Source of the DNA: Natrinema salaciae
GTDB lineage: Archaea; Halobacteriota; Halobacteria; Halobacteriales; Natrialbaceae
DNA length: 64,000 bases
Direction: 5' to 3'
NCBI RefSeq assembly: GCF_900110865.1
Contig: NZ_FOFD01000002.1
Span: 821,304 to 885,303 of the forward strand
The notes under the pieces were generated by a model. That model ran no database searches. It had not been told where the DNA came from and saw only the letters and a program-made list of their open reading frames with translations. Shown here piece after piece: positions 16,989 through 24,963 of the stretch. Every line of letters starts with the position of its first letter. The stretch's first letter is position 1. The position numbers and the translations under genes are program-made.

Positions 16989-18326
16989 TCACTGTTTGAT
17001 TCCCGAGACGGTCGCGATCGCGTTCTCGAGGATTCCGATCCCGTCGGCCTCGAGACGTTCGGCGCGAAACTCGTCCCGCGCTTCGACCGTGAGACGGACG
17101 ACGGGTTCGGTCCCGCTCGCACGCAGGAGCATCCAGCCATCGTCGAGGTCGACGTAGACGCCGTCGAGCGTGTCGACGTCGTCGTACTGCTCCTGAACGC
17201 GATCCCGAACCCGGTTCATCACGGCGGCTTTCGCCTCGACCCTGACCGACGCGCGACGGATGGGGTACGTCTCGATCGCCGCGACGAGCGACGACAGCGG
17301 GCCCCGTTCGGCAGCGAGCGCGACCAGCTTGCACGCGGCGAGCGGGCCGTCCGGGCACGGCGTCTCGTCGGGCCAGATCCACGCTCCGCTCGGCTCGCCG
17401 CCGAAGACGACGTCCGGCCGTGCAGCGCGGTCGGCCACGAACGTGTCGCCGACCCGCGTTCGGCTCACTGATGCGCCGACCGACGCCAGCGCGTCGTCGA
17501 CGGCCATGCTCGTCCCGACCGGCGCAGCGATCACGTCGCCGTCGGTCGCCGCCTCGCGCGCGAACAGCGCCAGGAGGACGTCCTTCGGCACGAACGACCC
17601 CGTCTCGTCGACGGCGAGCATCCGATCAGCGTCGCCGTCGTGCGCGACGCCGAGCGCGGCGTCCGTCGATTCGACGAGCGCCGAGAGATCGCCCAGCGTC
17701 TCTCGAGTCGGTTCACTCGGCCGACCCGGAAAGCGGCCGTCTCGCTGCCCGTTCAGCGTCACGACGTCACAACCGAGCGTCGAGAGCGCACGGGCAGTGA
17801 CTCCACCGGCACCGTTCCCGACGTCGACGGCGACGCTCGGCGGGTCCTCGATCGACACCGACTCGACCAGCGCCGCCGCGTGTCGGGCCGTCGCGTCCTC
17901 GAGTCGCTCGAGCGAGCCGTGCCCGTCCCAGGGCCGCGGGTCGTACTCGTCGCCCCCGACTCGAGCGGCGATCGCGTCGCGCTCCTCGGGACCGAAGGCC
18001 TTGCCCGACGCCGACCAGAGTTTGAGCCCGTTGTCCGGTGCCGGATTGTGCGAGGCCGTGACGACGATTCCCGCGTCCGCGTTCGCCCGTGGGACGGCCC
18101 TGGCGATCGTCGGCGTCGGTGCGATCCCGGCCTCGAGGACGTCCGCACCGCAGTCGCGCAATCCAGCGGTCAGTGCGTCGACCAGAACCGCACCGCTCTC
18201 GCGAACGTCTCGCCCGACGACGACACGATCGTAGCCGTCCGACGCGACGGCGCGACCGACCGAGAGAGCGAGTTCGGCCGTTACCTCCTCGCCGACGGTT
18301 CCGCGAATACCGCTCGTTCCGAACAT
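16989..18326 (-). CDS. Phosphohexomutase (phosphoglucosamine/phosphomanno-mutase family)
   Basis: About 445 residues of the alpha-D-phosphohexomutase family. The N-terminus MFGTSGIRGTVGEEVT, the phosphoserine loop GIVVTASHNPAPDNGLKLW, the metal loop VAHDGDADRMLAVDE, the sugar-binding FGGEPSGAWIW and the C-terminal phosphate loop LLRASGTEPVVRL are all visible. The enzyme interconverts hexose or hexosamine 1- and 6-phosphates to feed nucleotide-sugar synthesis. GlmM- versus ManB-type specificity cannot be settled by eye. The Met at 18326 is chosen because the family starts there and the shared element is 25 nt upstream. Confidence 0.85.
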   Translation of the reverse strand: MFGTSGIRGTVGEEVTAELALSVGRAVASDGYDRVVVGRDVRESGAVLVDALTAGLRDCGADVLEAGIAPTPTIARAVPRANADAGIVVTASHNPAPDNGLKLWSASGKAFGPEERDAIAARVGGDEYDPRPWDGHGSLERLEDATARHAAALVESVSIEDPPSVAVDVGNGAGGVTARALSTLGCDVVTLNGQRDGRFPGRPSEPTRETLGDLSALVESTDAALGVAHDGDADRMLAVDETGSFVPKDVLLALFAREAATDGDVIAAPVGTSMAVDDALASVGASVSRTRVGDTFVADRAARPDVVFGGEPSGAWIWPDETPCPDGPLAACKLVALAAERGPLSSLVAAIETYPIRRASVRVEAKAAVMNRVRDRVQEQYDDVDTLDGVYVDLDDGWMLLRASGTEPVVRLTVEARDEFRAERLEADGIGILENAIATVSGIKQ

Positions 18327-18351
18327 AGCGGAATGCTCGAAGAGAACGGAA

Positions 18352-18371
18352 TTACTATGAAGTCGGTAAAC
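18352..18371 (-). promoter_or_regulatory. Shared bipartite promoter element, phosphohexomutase gene
   Basis: Reads GTTTACC-GACT-TCATAGTAA on the minus strand and ends 25 nt before the ATG at 18326. It is the right-most copy found; the next gene (the antiporter) has none. Confidence 0.55.
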
Positions 18372-18379
18372 GTTCCCGA

Positions 18380-18520
18380 CCACGGTGCTCCGTGGGGGTC
18401 ACCCCGCCGTGCTCCGCGACTCCGCTGCTCGAGCGACGGGATGGAGAGAGCGACGTCCACATCCGGGGCGGCGTGCTGTCCCACGAAGGAACCCTCACCC
18501 TTCAGGGCGGGGAGGATAGC
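18380..18520 (+). mobile_element. Probable remnant of a TnpB-element right end
   Basis: This non-coding stretch has a string of short hairpins: CCACGG-TGCT-CCGTGG at 18380-18395, GGGG-TCA-CCCC at 18395-18405, and a final CCTCACCCTTCAGGGCGGGG-type hairpin near 18493-18514. The last resembles the 3' ends of haloarchaeal IS200/IS605 TnpB elements, where the guide (omega) RNA is encoded. There is no transposase. Identification rests on resemblance recalled from such elements. Confidence 0.4.
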
Positions 18521-18538
18521 AACGATCGAATTCGACAC

Positions 18539-19768
18539 TCATTGCTCCGACTCGGTTGCCCCAAGCAACCCGGCGATCTGTCTCGCGAAGCCTGCTTCAA
18601 CGACGACCGTGACGAGAATGGCGAGAAAGACGGTGCCGAGTAGCAAATGCGCCCCCGACGGATCGGTCGGCGGCACCTCCGTCTGCAGCCGGACGGCGAA
18701 CAGCGTCGCGACCGACGCAGGGATAATCCCCCGCGGCCCGACGAAACTCATGAATAGCCGTTCGTTCGTCGTGAAGCCGACCCTGCCCGTCGAGACGAAG
18801 ACGGCCAGCGGACGGATCACGACCATCAGGACCGCGACGACCGCGAGCCCCGCGACACCCAGCGCGAGGAGTTCCGCGAACTCGAGCAACGCCGCGAGCG
18901 TGATGAAGACGAACGAGAGGACCAGCAACGTCACGTCCCTCATGAACTGCAGGATCTCCTCCTGATAGGGCAGTTCGAGGCTTCCGAGGGTGAACCCCGC
19001 AGTGGCGGCGGCCACGATTCCGGCCTCCGAGAACACCGAGTCAGCGGCGGCGAACGCGATGACGGCACTGGCCAGCGCGAGCAGTCGAGCCGTCTGCGGC
19101 GCGGTCTCGGATGGGTGTTCGACCTGCGTGAGGAGGTACCAGACGACCCCGGCGACCACGAACCCGACGATCACCCCCATCGCGAGGCGCTGGACGAAGA
19201 GCCACACGTACCCGCCCGGCGCGAGGTGTCGGGCCGTCATGGCCTTGAAGAGGACGACCGCCAGCACCGCGGCCGTGACGTCGTTGACGATCCCTTCGAT
19301 TTCGAGCGTCGTGGCGACCTCCTCGCGAACGGGAACCACCGCGAGAATCGGCGCGATGACCGTCGGCCCGGTGGCGACCAGCAGCGCGCCGATGAGGAAC
19401 GCGATATCCCAGCTCGCTCTCAGCAGCAGGCGCACGGCCAGGGCCGTCCCGACGAACGCGATGACCGCTCCGATCGTGATCATCCGGCTGACCGCCCTCG
19501 ACGCATTCCAGATGGCCCCGTACTCGAGGCGAAACGTGCCCTCGAAGATGATGATGGCGACGCTCACGCCGACGATGGTCGAGAGCGAATCGCCGACGGC
19601 GTCGGGCGGTATCAACTCGAGACCCTCGGGACCGATGGCGACGCCCATGAGGATGAGAAACAACACGCTCGGCACCCGGTACTTCGCGGCGAGAACCTGC
19701 GCCGCGACACCGAGGCCGACGATGGCCGCGATGAGGGCGACGACGTCGAGGCTGACGTGAATGGACAC
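18539..19768 (-). CDS. Cation:proton antiporter (CPA1/NhaP family)
   Basis: About 409 residues with 12-13 hydrophobic helices. Family signatures include SVLFLILMGVAIGPEGL, VGVSVAIIIFEGTFRLEY, LLVATGPTVIAPIL and EIEGIVNDVTAAVLAVVL, the last containing the Asn-Asp pair of NhaP-type transporters, and a C-terminal FVGPRGIIPASVATLF. It should exchange external protons for Na+ or K+ across the membrane. The start is uncertain: GTG at 19768 begins right before the first helix, while an ATG at 19885 would add a 39-residue polar leader. Confidence 0.8.
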   Translation of the reverse strand: MSIHVSLDVVALIAAIVGLGVAAQVLAAKYRVPSVLFLILMGVAIGPEGLELIPPDAVGDSLSTIVGVSVAIIIFEGTFRLEYGAIWNASRAVSRMITIGAVIAFVGTALAVRLLLRASWDIAFLIGALLVATGPTVIAPILAVVPVREEVATTLEIEGIVNDVTAAVLAVVLFKAMTARHLAPGGYVWLFVQRLAMGVIVGFVVAGVVWYLLTQVEHPSETAPQTARLLALASAVIAFAAADSVFSEAGIVAAATAGFTLGSLELPYQEEILQFMRDVTLLVLSFVFITLAALLEFAELLALGVAGLAVVAVLMVVIRPLAVFVSTGRVGFTTNERLFMSFVGPRGIIPASVATLFAVRLQTEVPPTDPSGAHLLLGTVFLAILVTVVVEAGFARQIAGLLGATESEQ

Positions 19769-20041
19769 CGGTTCATCGACCTCCGGGACGGGGAGGACGA
19801 CTCTCCGTGCACCACGCACCCAACGAGTGACGCCTCCGCGGGTCGTTCCCGACCAATACGACCGACATGCAACGTGCATCCACACCCAGTCACAAGTATC
19901 CGCAGACTCGGCGATAACCGACCGCTACCGAGTATTGCGCGATATCGTTCGAGAGTCGTTCGAAACGACCCCCGCCCTCAACGGGCGTCTCCTGGATCGA
20001 ACGAACAGGGAGTCCGGATCGGCGCTGCTGAACCCATTTGG
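19769..20041. other. Intergenic region, no gene seen
   Basis: Between the antiporter and the tRNA-end repeats I see no reading frame with haloarchaeal codon bias and no recognisable RNA. Confidence 0.5.
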
Positions 20042-20257
20042 AACGGAGAGAACCGCGGCAACTCGAATCCGCTCGTCCTCTGGGCTCGAACCGCCGGGGA
20101 TACTTGCGGCTCACGGATTTGTTCGCCGCAAAAGTAGTCCCGGGCGGATTCGAACCGCGAAGACTCGAATCCTCTCGTCTTCTGGGCCCGAATCCGCTGA
20201 ACTATCCGCTCCTCACGTCCGTTCGTCGCAGAATAGTCCCGGGCGGATTCGAACCGC
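20042..20257 (-). repeat. About 100-bp tandem repeats carrying the 3' end of tRNA-Gln
   Basis: The last 24 bases of tRNA-Gln as read on the plus strand (TAGTCCCGGGCGGATTCGAA plus CCGC) occur at 20234-20257 in the gene and again exactly at 20135-20158, 99 bp away. The intervening sequence is also repeated: ACTCGAATCC occurs at 20061-20070 and 20163-20172, and GTTCG(C/T)CGCA lies just before each TAGTCCC. A more diverged copy begins near 20042. The layout suggests repeated integration or excision at this tRNA, or tandem duplication of an attachment site. Confidence 0.65.
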
Positions 20258-20336
20258 CGTCATGGGCTTGCTTCCGTGACGGCCTGAACCGGACACGTCC
20301 AAAGGCCCATATGATTGGCCACTACACCACGGGACT
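20234..20336 (-). tRNA. tRNA-Gln (anticodon UUG) with a 30-nt intron
   Basis: The acceptor stem AGTCCCG pairs with CGGGACT, and position 20234 gives the discriminator A. The anticodon stem TGGGC/GCCCA encloses C-U-UUG-G-A once an intron at 20269-20298 is removed from the usual archaeal site between positions 37 and 38. The anticodon UUG is at 20300-20302. The T-arm carries GGTTCGAATCC. Known background: haloarchaeal tRNA-Gln(UUG), tRNA-Trp and elongator tRNA-Met carry introns removed by the bulge-helix-bulge splicing endonuclease. Confidence 0.9.
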
Positions 20337-20371
20337 CCTGATCCCAGATAGCAGACGGCAGCACAATAGTG

Positions 20372-20458
20372 TTACTTTTCGTCTCGAGGAGAGACGGTGA
20401 TCTGTCCGGCCTCGGCGCGCCGAGGGCAGCTCCGACAGCGCGTGATCACGTTAGCCAT
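20372..20458 (-). CDS. Possible 28-residue CxxC micro-protein
   Basis: A short frame beginning MANVITRCRSCPRRAEAG has haloarchaeal codon use and a single CxxC. It is in the same frame as, and downstream of, the zinc-finger remnant, separated from it by a TGATGA. It could be a separate small protein, the tail of the decayed gene, or chance. It ends 35 nt before the tRNA-Gln 5' end. Confidence 0.25.
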   Translation of the reverse strand: MANVITRCRSCPRRAEAGQITVSPRDEK

Positions 20459-20525
20459 CGTGTGTGCGTCTTCGGGGTGATCGAACGACCGACCGGATGT
20501 GAACCGCCTCGGGGTCGAGCGGTTC

Positions 20526-20572
20526 GAGAGCGCGTCGCTCTCTCGTCATCACGGAAGATCTTCGATCTTCCG
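20526..20572. repeat. Two adjacent triloop hairpins
   Basis: GAGAGCG-CGT-CGCTCTC at 20526-20542 is followed by a perfect nine-pair stem CGGAAGATC-TTC-GATCTTCCG at 20552-20572. The pair spans the stop codons of the zinc-finger remnant. Their three-base loops resemble the hairpins at 62015-62115 and in the insertion-sequence ends. Confidence 0.5.
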
Positions 20573-20740
20573 AACGACCCCGAGGCACTCGCCTCGTTCA
20601 TCGGTGTACTCGAGCCCGCACCCGCGACACGTGTATTTTCAGCAGCTGCTCGCCGTGCACTTTCGTACGGTGCTGGCGCATCCCCTGCTCCGTCCGGAGC
20701 GGCTTACCACACGTTGGGCAGTCCGTGCAGGGGTTGGCCT
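20549..20740 (-). pseudogene. Frameshifted zinc-finger protein fragment
   Basis: One frame encodes CPTCGKPLRTEQGMRQHR followed by TKVHGEQL, a C2H2-like finger of the type seen in haloarchaeal HNH and integrase-associated proteins. At a run of four A residues (minus strand, 20636-20639) the coding sense jumps one frame to YTCRGCGLEYTDERGEC and ends at a TGA at 20549. Removing one A restores a continuous protein with two Cys-rich motifs. No start codon is convincing. It is either a decayed gene or a real gene with a sequencing error in the A run. Confidence 0.5.
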
Positions 20741-20920
20741 CGGCATTCCGTAAACAGTCGAGTCGGACACGCCGCTGACTCGCACACGGCTCGAGACCAG
20801 CAATACGCCGGGACGGCGATCAGCGTAACGCGATCGAGCGTCCCGAAAAGTCCCGAAAACGAGCGGGCAGATCGCGGCGACCGGTCACCTCGTTGCCGGA
20901 CCCGCTGCCGTGGGGATCGG

Positions 20921-22066
20921 CTACAGGTAGCCTTCCGCGGCCAGTCGCTCGATACCCTCCTCGAGTCGGTCCTCGCTCGCGGCGTACGAGATCCGCGCGT
21001 AGCCGGGGGTGCCGAAGGCGCTGCCGGGAACGGTCGCGACGTGGGCGTCCTCGATCGCGCCCTCGCACCACGCCTGATCGTCGTCGTCGACGGGCAGCAT
21101 CATGTAGAACGCGCCCTCGGGGACGGCGACGTCGACGTCGTGCTCGGCGAGCAGGTCGACGACCAGATCGCGTCGGTCCTCGAAGGCCGCGACCATCTCC
21201 GTGACGGCGTCGTCGGTCTCGAGCGCCTCGAGGCCGGCGTGCTGGACGAAGTTGACGGCCGAGGAGACGGAGTGGCTGTGGAGTTTGCCGGCCTGATCGA
21301 CCAGCGACTCGGGACCGGCGAAGTAGCCGAGCCGCCAGCCGGTCATCGAGTAGGCCTTCGAGAAGCCGTTGACCGTCACGGTGCGGTCGGCCATCCCCTC
21401 GAGCGTGCCCAGGCTCGTCGGCTCGACGCCGTAGGTGATCTCCTTGTAGATCTCGTCGGAGATCACGGTCACGTCGTGCTCGACGGCCAGATCGCGGACG
21501 CCCTCCAGCGCCGCGTCGGAGTAGACGGCGCCGGTGGGGTTCGACGGCGAGTTGACGACCAGCAGTTCGGTCTCGTCCGAGACGGCGGCTGCGAGGTCGT
21601 CGAGCGCCGGCTCGAGCTGGAAGTCGGTATCGGAGAGGTCGACGCGGGTGAGCTCGCCGCCGGCCATCTTGACCATGGCTTCGTAGGAGACCCACGCGGG
21701 GTCGAGCAGGACGACCTCGTCGCCGTCCTGCACGAGCACCTGGACGACCTCGTAGAGGGCCTGTTTCGCACCCGGCGTGACGATGACGTTCTCGGGGCCG
21801 TGGTCGAGGCCGTCGTCGGCCAGCTTGTCGGCGATGGCCTCGCGCAGTTCGAGGATCCCGGCGGACGTGGTGTAGCCGGTGTGGCCGGCGTCCATCGCGT
21901 CCTTGCCGGCCTCGACGATGTTCTCGGGCGTGGGGAAGTCGGGTTCGCCGACGGAGAGGTCGACGATGTCTGCGCCATCGGCCTCGAGTTCGGTGGCGAG
22001 CGCGGAGATGGCGAGCGTTGCGGACGGTTCAACTCGGCTGACGCGGTCGGTGAATTCCATCGTCAT
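20921..22066 (-). CDS. PLP-dependent aminotransferase (aspartate aminotransferase-like, class I/II)
   Basis: 381 residues, full length for the family. Motifs in order: DIVDLSVGEPDFPTPENI, GYTTSAGILELREAIADKL, VNSPSNPTGAVYSD (substrate and PLP contacts), VISDEIYKEITY (the PLP-pyridine Asp), VTVNGFSKAYSMTGWRLGYF with the Schiff-base Lys, and a C-terminal GYARISYAASEDRL containing the carboxylate-binding Arg. It transfers the amino group between aspartate or a related amino acid and a 2-oxo acid in the cytoplasm. It overlaps the upstream ribH gene by four bases (ATGA), so the two are probably co-transcribed. Confidence 0.85.
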   Translation of the reverse strand: MTMEFTDRVSRVEPSATLAISALATELEADGADIVDLSVGEPDFPTPENIVEAGKDAMDAGHTGYTTSAGILELREAIADKLADDGLDHGPENVIVTPGAKQALYEVVQVLVQDGDEVVLLDPAWVSYEAMVKMAGGELTRVDLSDTDFQLEPALDDLAAAVSDETELLVVNSPSNPTGAVYSDAALEGVRDLAVEHDVTVISDEIYKEITYGVEPTSLGTLEGMADRTVTVNGFSKAYSMTGWRLGYFAGPESLVDQAGKLHSHSVSSAVNFVQHAGLEALETDDAVTEMVAAFEDRRDLVVDLLAEHDVDVAVPEGAFYMMLPVDDDDQAWCEGAIEDAHVATVPGSAFGTPGYARISYAASEDRLEEGIERLAAEGYL

Positions 22067-22497
22067 TGTTGGGAATCGACAGCTGAACTGGGGTCGGGTA
22101 GTTCGTCGACGAGATCGAGCGCGCCCTCGACGGCTTTGGCGGCGTTCTCAACGCGTTCGCGCGCTTCGGCGGCGGACATGCCGGGGCCGGTCACGCCGAG
22201 GGTCACGGGCGTGTCACGTTCGAGACTCACGTCGGAGAGCCGCTGAGCGGTGGCGTCGGTGATCACCTGATCGTGATCCGTGTCGCCGGTGATGACCGTC
22301 CCGACGACGGCCACCGCATCGACGTCGTCGCGGCGAGCGAGCCGGTCGGCAGCCAGTGGCGCGTCGTACGCCCCCGGTACGTGGACCGTCTCGTACACCT
22401 CGGCACCCGCGGCGGTCGCCGCCTCGAGTGCTTCCTGCTCCATCTGCTCGGTGATCGGGCGGTTGAACTGCGCGACCACCAGTCCGAGCGCGGTCAT
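22063..22497 (-). CDS. ribH: 6,7-dimethyl-8-ribityllumazine synthase
   Basis: About 144 residues. It has the lumazine synthase pattern: GLVVAQFNRPITEQM, the VPGAYDAPLAA loop, AVAVVGTVITGDTDHDQVIT with the catalytic His, and TPVTLGVTGPGMSAAEARER. It condenses the ribityl-amino-pyrimidine with dihydroxybutanone phosphate in the penultimate step of riboflavin synthesis, usually as a large oligomer. The start at 22497 is the family start; upstream codons in frame belong to the intergenic region. Confidence 0.9.
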   Translation of the reverse strand: MTALGLVVAQFNRPITEQMEQEALEAATAAGAEVYETVHVPGAYDAPLAADRLARRDDVDAVAVVGTVITGDTDHDQVITDATAQRLSDVSLERDTPVTLGVTGPGMSAAEARERVENAAKAVEGALDLVDELPDPSSAVDSQQ

Positions 22498-22636
22498 AGG
22501 CGAGCGGTGGGGAGGACGGGTAAAAGAGGTACCGTTCTCGGGTGACGGCTTCCGGTACCCGCGCGTCGATGCGCTGCCGGGAGACCGAGCGCTGGCCCGC
22601 TCGTGTGCGACGGAGATTCCCGCCACTCCCGGGGCG

Positions 22637-23473
22637 TTAGCCGTCGGATTCACTGCGAACGGTGACGTCGCCGTTGGTCGTCTCGACCCGCACGCTCCGT
22701 GTCCCATCCCCGAGCGTCACGTCGACCGAGTCGTCGCTCGAGACGTTCACGCCGTCGATCCCCTCGACGGAAACGTCGCCGTTCGTCGTGGCGGCGCTAA
22801 CGATCGCGTCGAGGGAGTCGGGCGCGAGAACGGTGACGTCGCCGTTGGTGCTCTCCGCGAACAGGTCGCCGTCGCTGTCGCCGTCCGCGAGCGTGACGTC
22901 GATACTCCCGTTGGTCGTCTCCGCGTGGACGTCGCCGCTGACGCCGGTTGCGCGAATCGACCCGTTCGTACTCTCGGCGACCAGTCCGCCGTCGACGCCT
23001 CGAACGTCGATGTCACCGTTCGTCGTCTCGGCCGCCAACTCGCCGGTCACCTCGCGAACGTCGATATCCCCGTTCGTCGTCGCCGCACGAGCGAGGCGGA
23101 CGCCGGCGGGAATCGTCACCTCGAGGTCTAGCTTCGGATCGGGACCGAACAGGAACGGCGGCTCGTCGCCCTGCCGTCCCTCGACGACGAGGCGGTCGCC
23201 GTCGCGGCTGGTCTCGATCGTCACGGACTCGAGGGTATCCTCGGTCGGCGCTGCCTTGTGGCCGCGAACCTCGACCGCGTCACCCTGTCCCCCTTCGACG
23301 GTGATCGATCCGGACTCGGTCGAAAGCGAGACGGCGCCGACCCCGTCGGTCTCGTAGGTTTCCGTCACGGTCTCCGTTTCCCCCCGTCCGGTCGCGAGAC
23401 AGCCGGCGAGCGACGCGAGCACACCGAGACTCCCCCCAGTGAGTAGTCGACGTCGCGAGACGTTCGATTGCAT
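22637..23473 (-). CDS. DUF4097-type beta-repeat lipoprotein
   Basis: 278 residues. A Tat signal with lipobox (SRRRLLTGGSLGVLASLAGC) anchors it outside the cell. The rest is a repetitive beta structure: eight near-identical short turns of the form A-E-T-TNG-D-I/V/S spaced about 18-20 residues apart between residues 130 and 275 (for example AATTNGDIDVREVTGELAAE). This is typical of DUF4097 (putative adhesin) proteins, which form beta solenoids. The function is not known. A TATA-like ATTATATATG lies about 30 bp upstream of the ATG. Confidence 0.75.
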   Translation of the reverse strand: MQSNVSRRRLLTGGSLGVLASLAGCLATGRGETETVTETYETDGVGAVSLSTESGSITVEGGQGDAVEVRGHKAAPTEDTLESVTIETSRDGDRLVVEGRQGDEPPFLFGPDPKLDLEVTIPAGVRLARAATTNGDIDVREVTGELAAETTNGDIDVRGVDGGLVAESTNGSIRATGVSGDVHAETTNGSIDVTLADGDSDGDLFAESTNGDVTVLAPDSLDAIVSAATTNGDVSVEGIDGVNVSSDDSVDVTLGDGTRSVRVETTNGDVTVRSESDG

Positions 23474-23678
23474 ACTCGTGTCTGTGCGTTGGTAGCTACA
23501 TATATAATACCAGTCAGTTTCCGAGGCAGGTGCTCTGCACGAAGATTTTTATAGCTGAGCGGGAGCGAACTGTGACCCGAGACGCGGTGCGAGCGCCGCA
23601 GTACGAGCGCCGGCTCCGTTCGAAGGCGACGTCCCGGTTTGAGAATTCTTAAGCGCTGGCGGCGAGAACCGGCGCACA

Positions 23679-24848
23679 ATGACGACGCTACGGACGCCGG
23701 GACCGACGATCGGCGTAGTCGGAGGGGGACAGCTCGGGCGAATGCTCGCCGAGGCGGCCGCGCCGCTGGGCGTCGAGGTGGTCGTGCTCGATCCGACGCC
23801 GGACTGTCCGGCCGCACTCGTGGCCCGCGATCAGATCGTCGCCGAGTTCGACGACGAAGCGGGGATCCGCGAACTCGCCGCGCGCGCCGACGTCCTCACG
23901 TTCGAAATCGAACTCGCGGATCAGGACGTGATGGAACGGGTGAGCGAGGACACCGGGACTCCCGTCCACCCGAAGCCGTCGACGCTGGAGACCATCCACG
24001 ACAAACTCGTCCAGAAGCGGACGCTCGAGGACGCCGGAGTCCCAGTACCGCCGTTTCGCGCGGTCGACGACGCCGACGACGTCCGCGCGGCGATCGACGA
24101 CTACGGCGCGCCGGTGATGCTCAAAGCGCGAACCGGCGGCTACGACGGCCGGGGCAACGTCCCCGTCGAATCGAAATCCGAAGCCGAGGACGCCCTCGAG
24201 GCGGTCGCCGGCCCCGCGATGGTCGAGTCGTTCGTCGACTTCGAACGTGAGGTATCGGTCATCGCGGTCGAGGGAGACGACGAGGTCGCGACCTTCCCGA
24301 TCGGGGAGAACGTCCACGAGGCGGAGATCCTCCGGGAAACGATCGTTCCCGCTCGCTCGAGCGAGGCCGTCACCGAGCGCGCTCACGCGGTCGCTCGCGA
24401 CGTGCTCGAAGTGATGGACGGGCGCGGCGTCTACGGGATCGAACTCTTCGAAACGACCGACGGCGAGATCCTGCTCAACGAGATCGCGCCGCGCCCACAC
24501 AACTCCGGCCACTGGACCATCGAGGGCGCGGCGAGTTCCCAGTTCGAACAGCACGTCCGTGCCGTACTCGGCTGGCCGCTGGCCGCGACCGACCTGCGCT
24601 CGCCGACGGTCACGACGAACCTCCTCGGCGACGTGGACGACGAGCGACCCGCACGGCTGACCGATCTCGACGAAATTCTCGAGACGCCGCGCGCGGCTCT
24701 CCACTGGTACGGCAAACGACAGGCCCGCCCCCTCCGGAAGATGGGCCACGTGACGCTCTCGGCGGACGAATCGGCGTCGGATACGTCGGTCGGGGAACTG
24801 CTCGAGCGTGCGCGCGCCCTCGAGGACGCCGTGACGTTCCGGCCGTAG
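23679..24848 (+). CDS. purK: 5-(carboxyamino)imidazole ribonucleotide synthase
   Basis: 389 residues, ATP-grasp fold. IGVVGGGQLGRMLAEAAAPL opens the biotin-carboxylase-like N-domain. PVMLKARTGGYDGRGNVPVE is the ATP-binding loop, and EILLNEIAPRPHNSGHWTIE carries metal-binding residues. It uses ATP and bicarbonate to carboxylate AIR to N5-CAIR in purine synthesis. The transcript is probably leaderless: TTCTTAAG at 23645-23652 lies about 27 bp before the ATG. purE follows 115 bp downstream on the same strand, the usual pair. Confidence 0.9.
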   Translation: MTTLRTPGPTIGVVGGGQLGRMLAEAAAPLGVEVVVLDPTPDCPAALVARDQIVAEFDDEAGIRELAARADVLTFEIELADQDVMERVSEDTGTPVHPKPSTLETIHDKLVQKRTLEDAGVPVPPFRAVDDADDVRAAIDDYGAPVMLKARTGGYDGRGNVPVESKSEAEDALEAVAGPAMVESFVDFEREVSVIAVEGDDEVATFPIGENVHEAEILRETIVPARSSEAVTERAHAVARDVLEVMDGRGVYGIELFETTDGEILLNEIAPRPHNSGHWTIEGAASSQFEQHVRAVLGWPLAATDLRSPTVTTNLLGDVDDERPARLTDLDEILETPRAALHWYGKRQARPLRKMGHVTLSADESASDTSVGELLERARALEDAVTFRP

Positions 24849-24963
24849 CACTCCCCACCGTTCGACGCCCGTTCTGCGACGCACCGGCGGCCGATCGCGA
24901 ACCGGTCCGATCGCCGGCCTCGTTTGCTATCGTTTCAAGTCCGTCGCCCGACCACCACCACCC

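Noticed and set aside
20042..20257. CRISPR-like tandem repeats
   Set aside because: Only two or three units, with the repeat matching the tRNA-Gln 3' end and the interval also repeated; no unique spacers and no cas genes.
20369..22246. 625-codon plus-strand frame over the aminotransferase region
   Set aside because: Shadow of aspartate aminotransferase and ribH, which carry full catalytic motifs on the other strand.
22637..23473. Short DNA repeats near 22.7-23.1 kb as a possible CRISPR or satellite
   Set aside because: They are in-frame codon repeats of a beta-solenoid protein.
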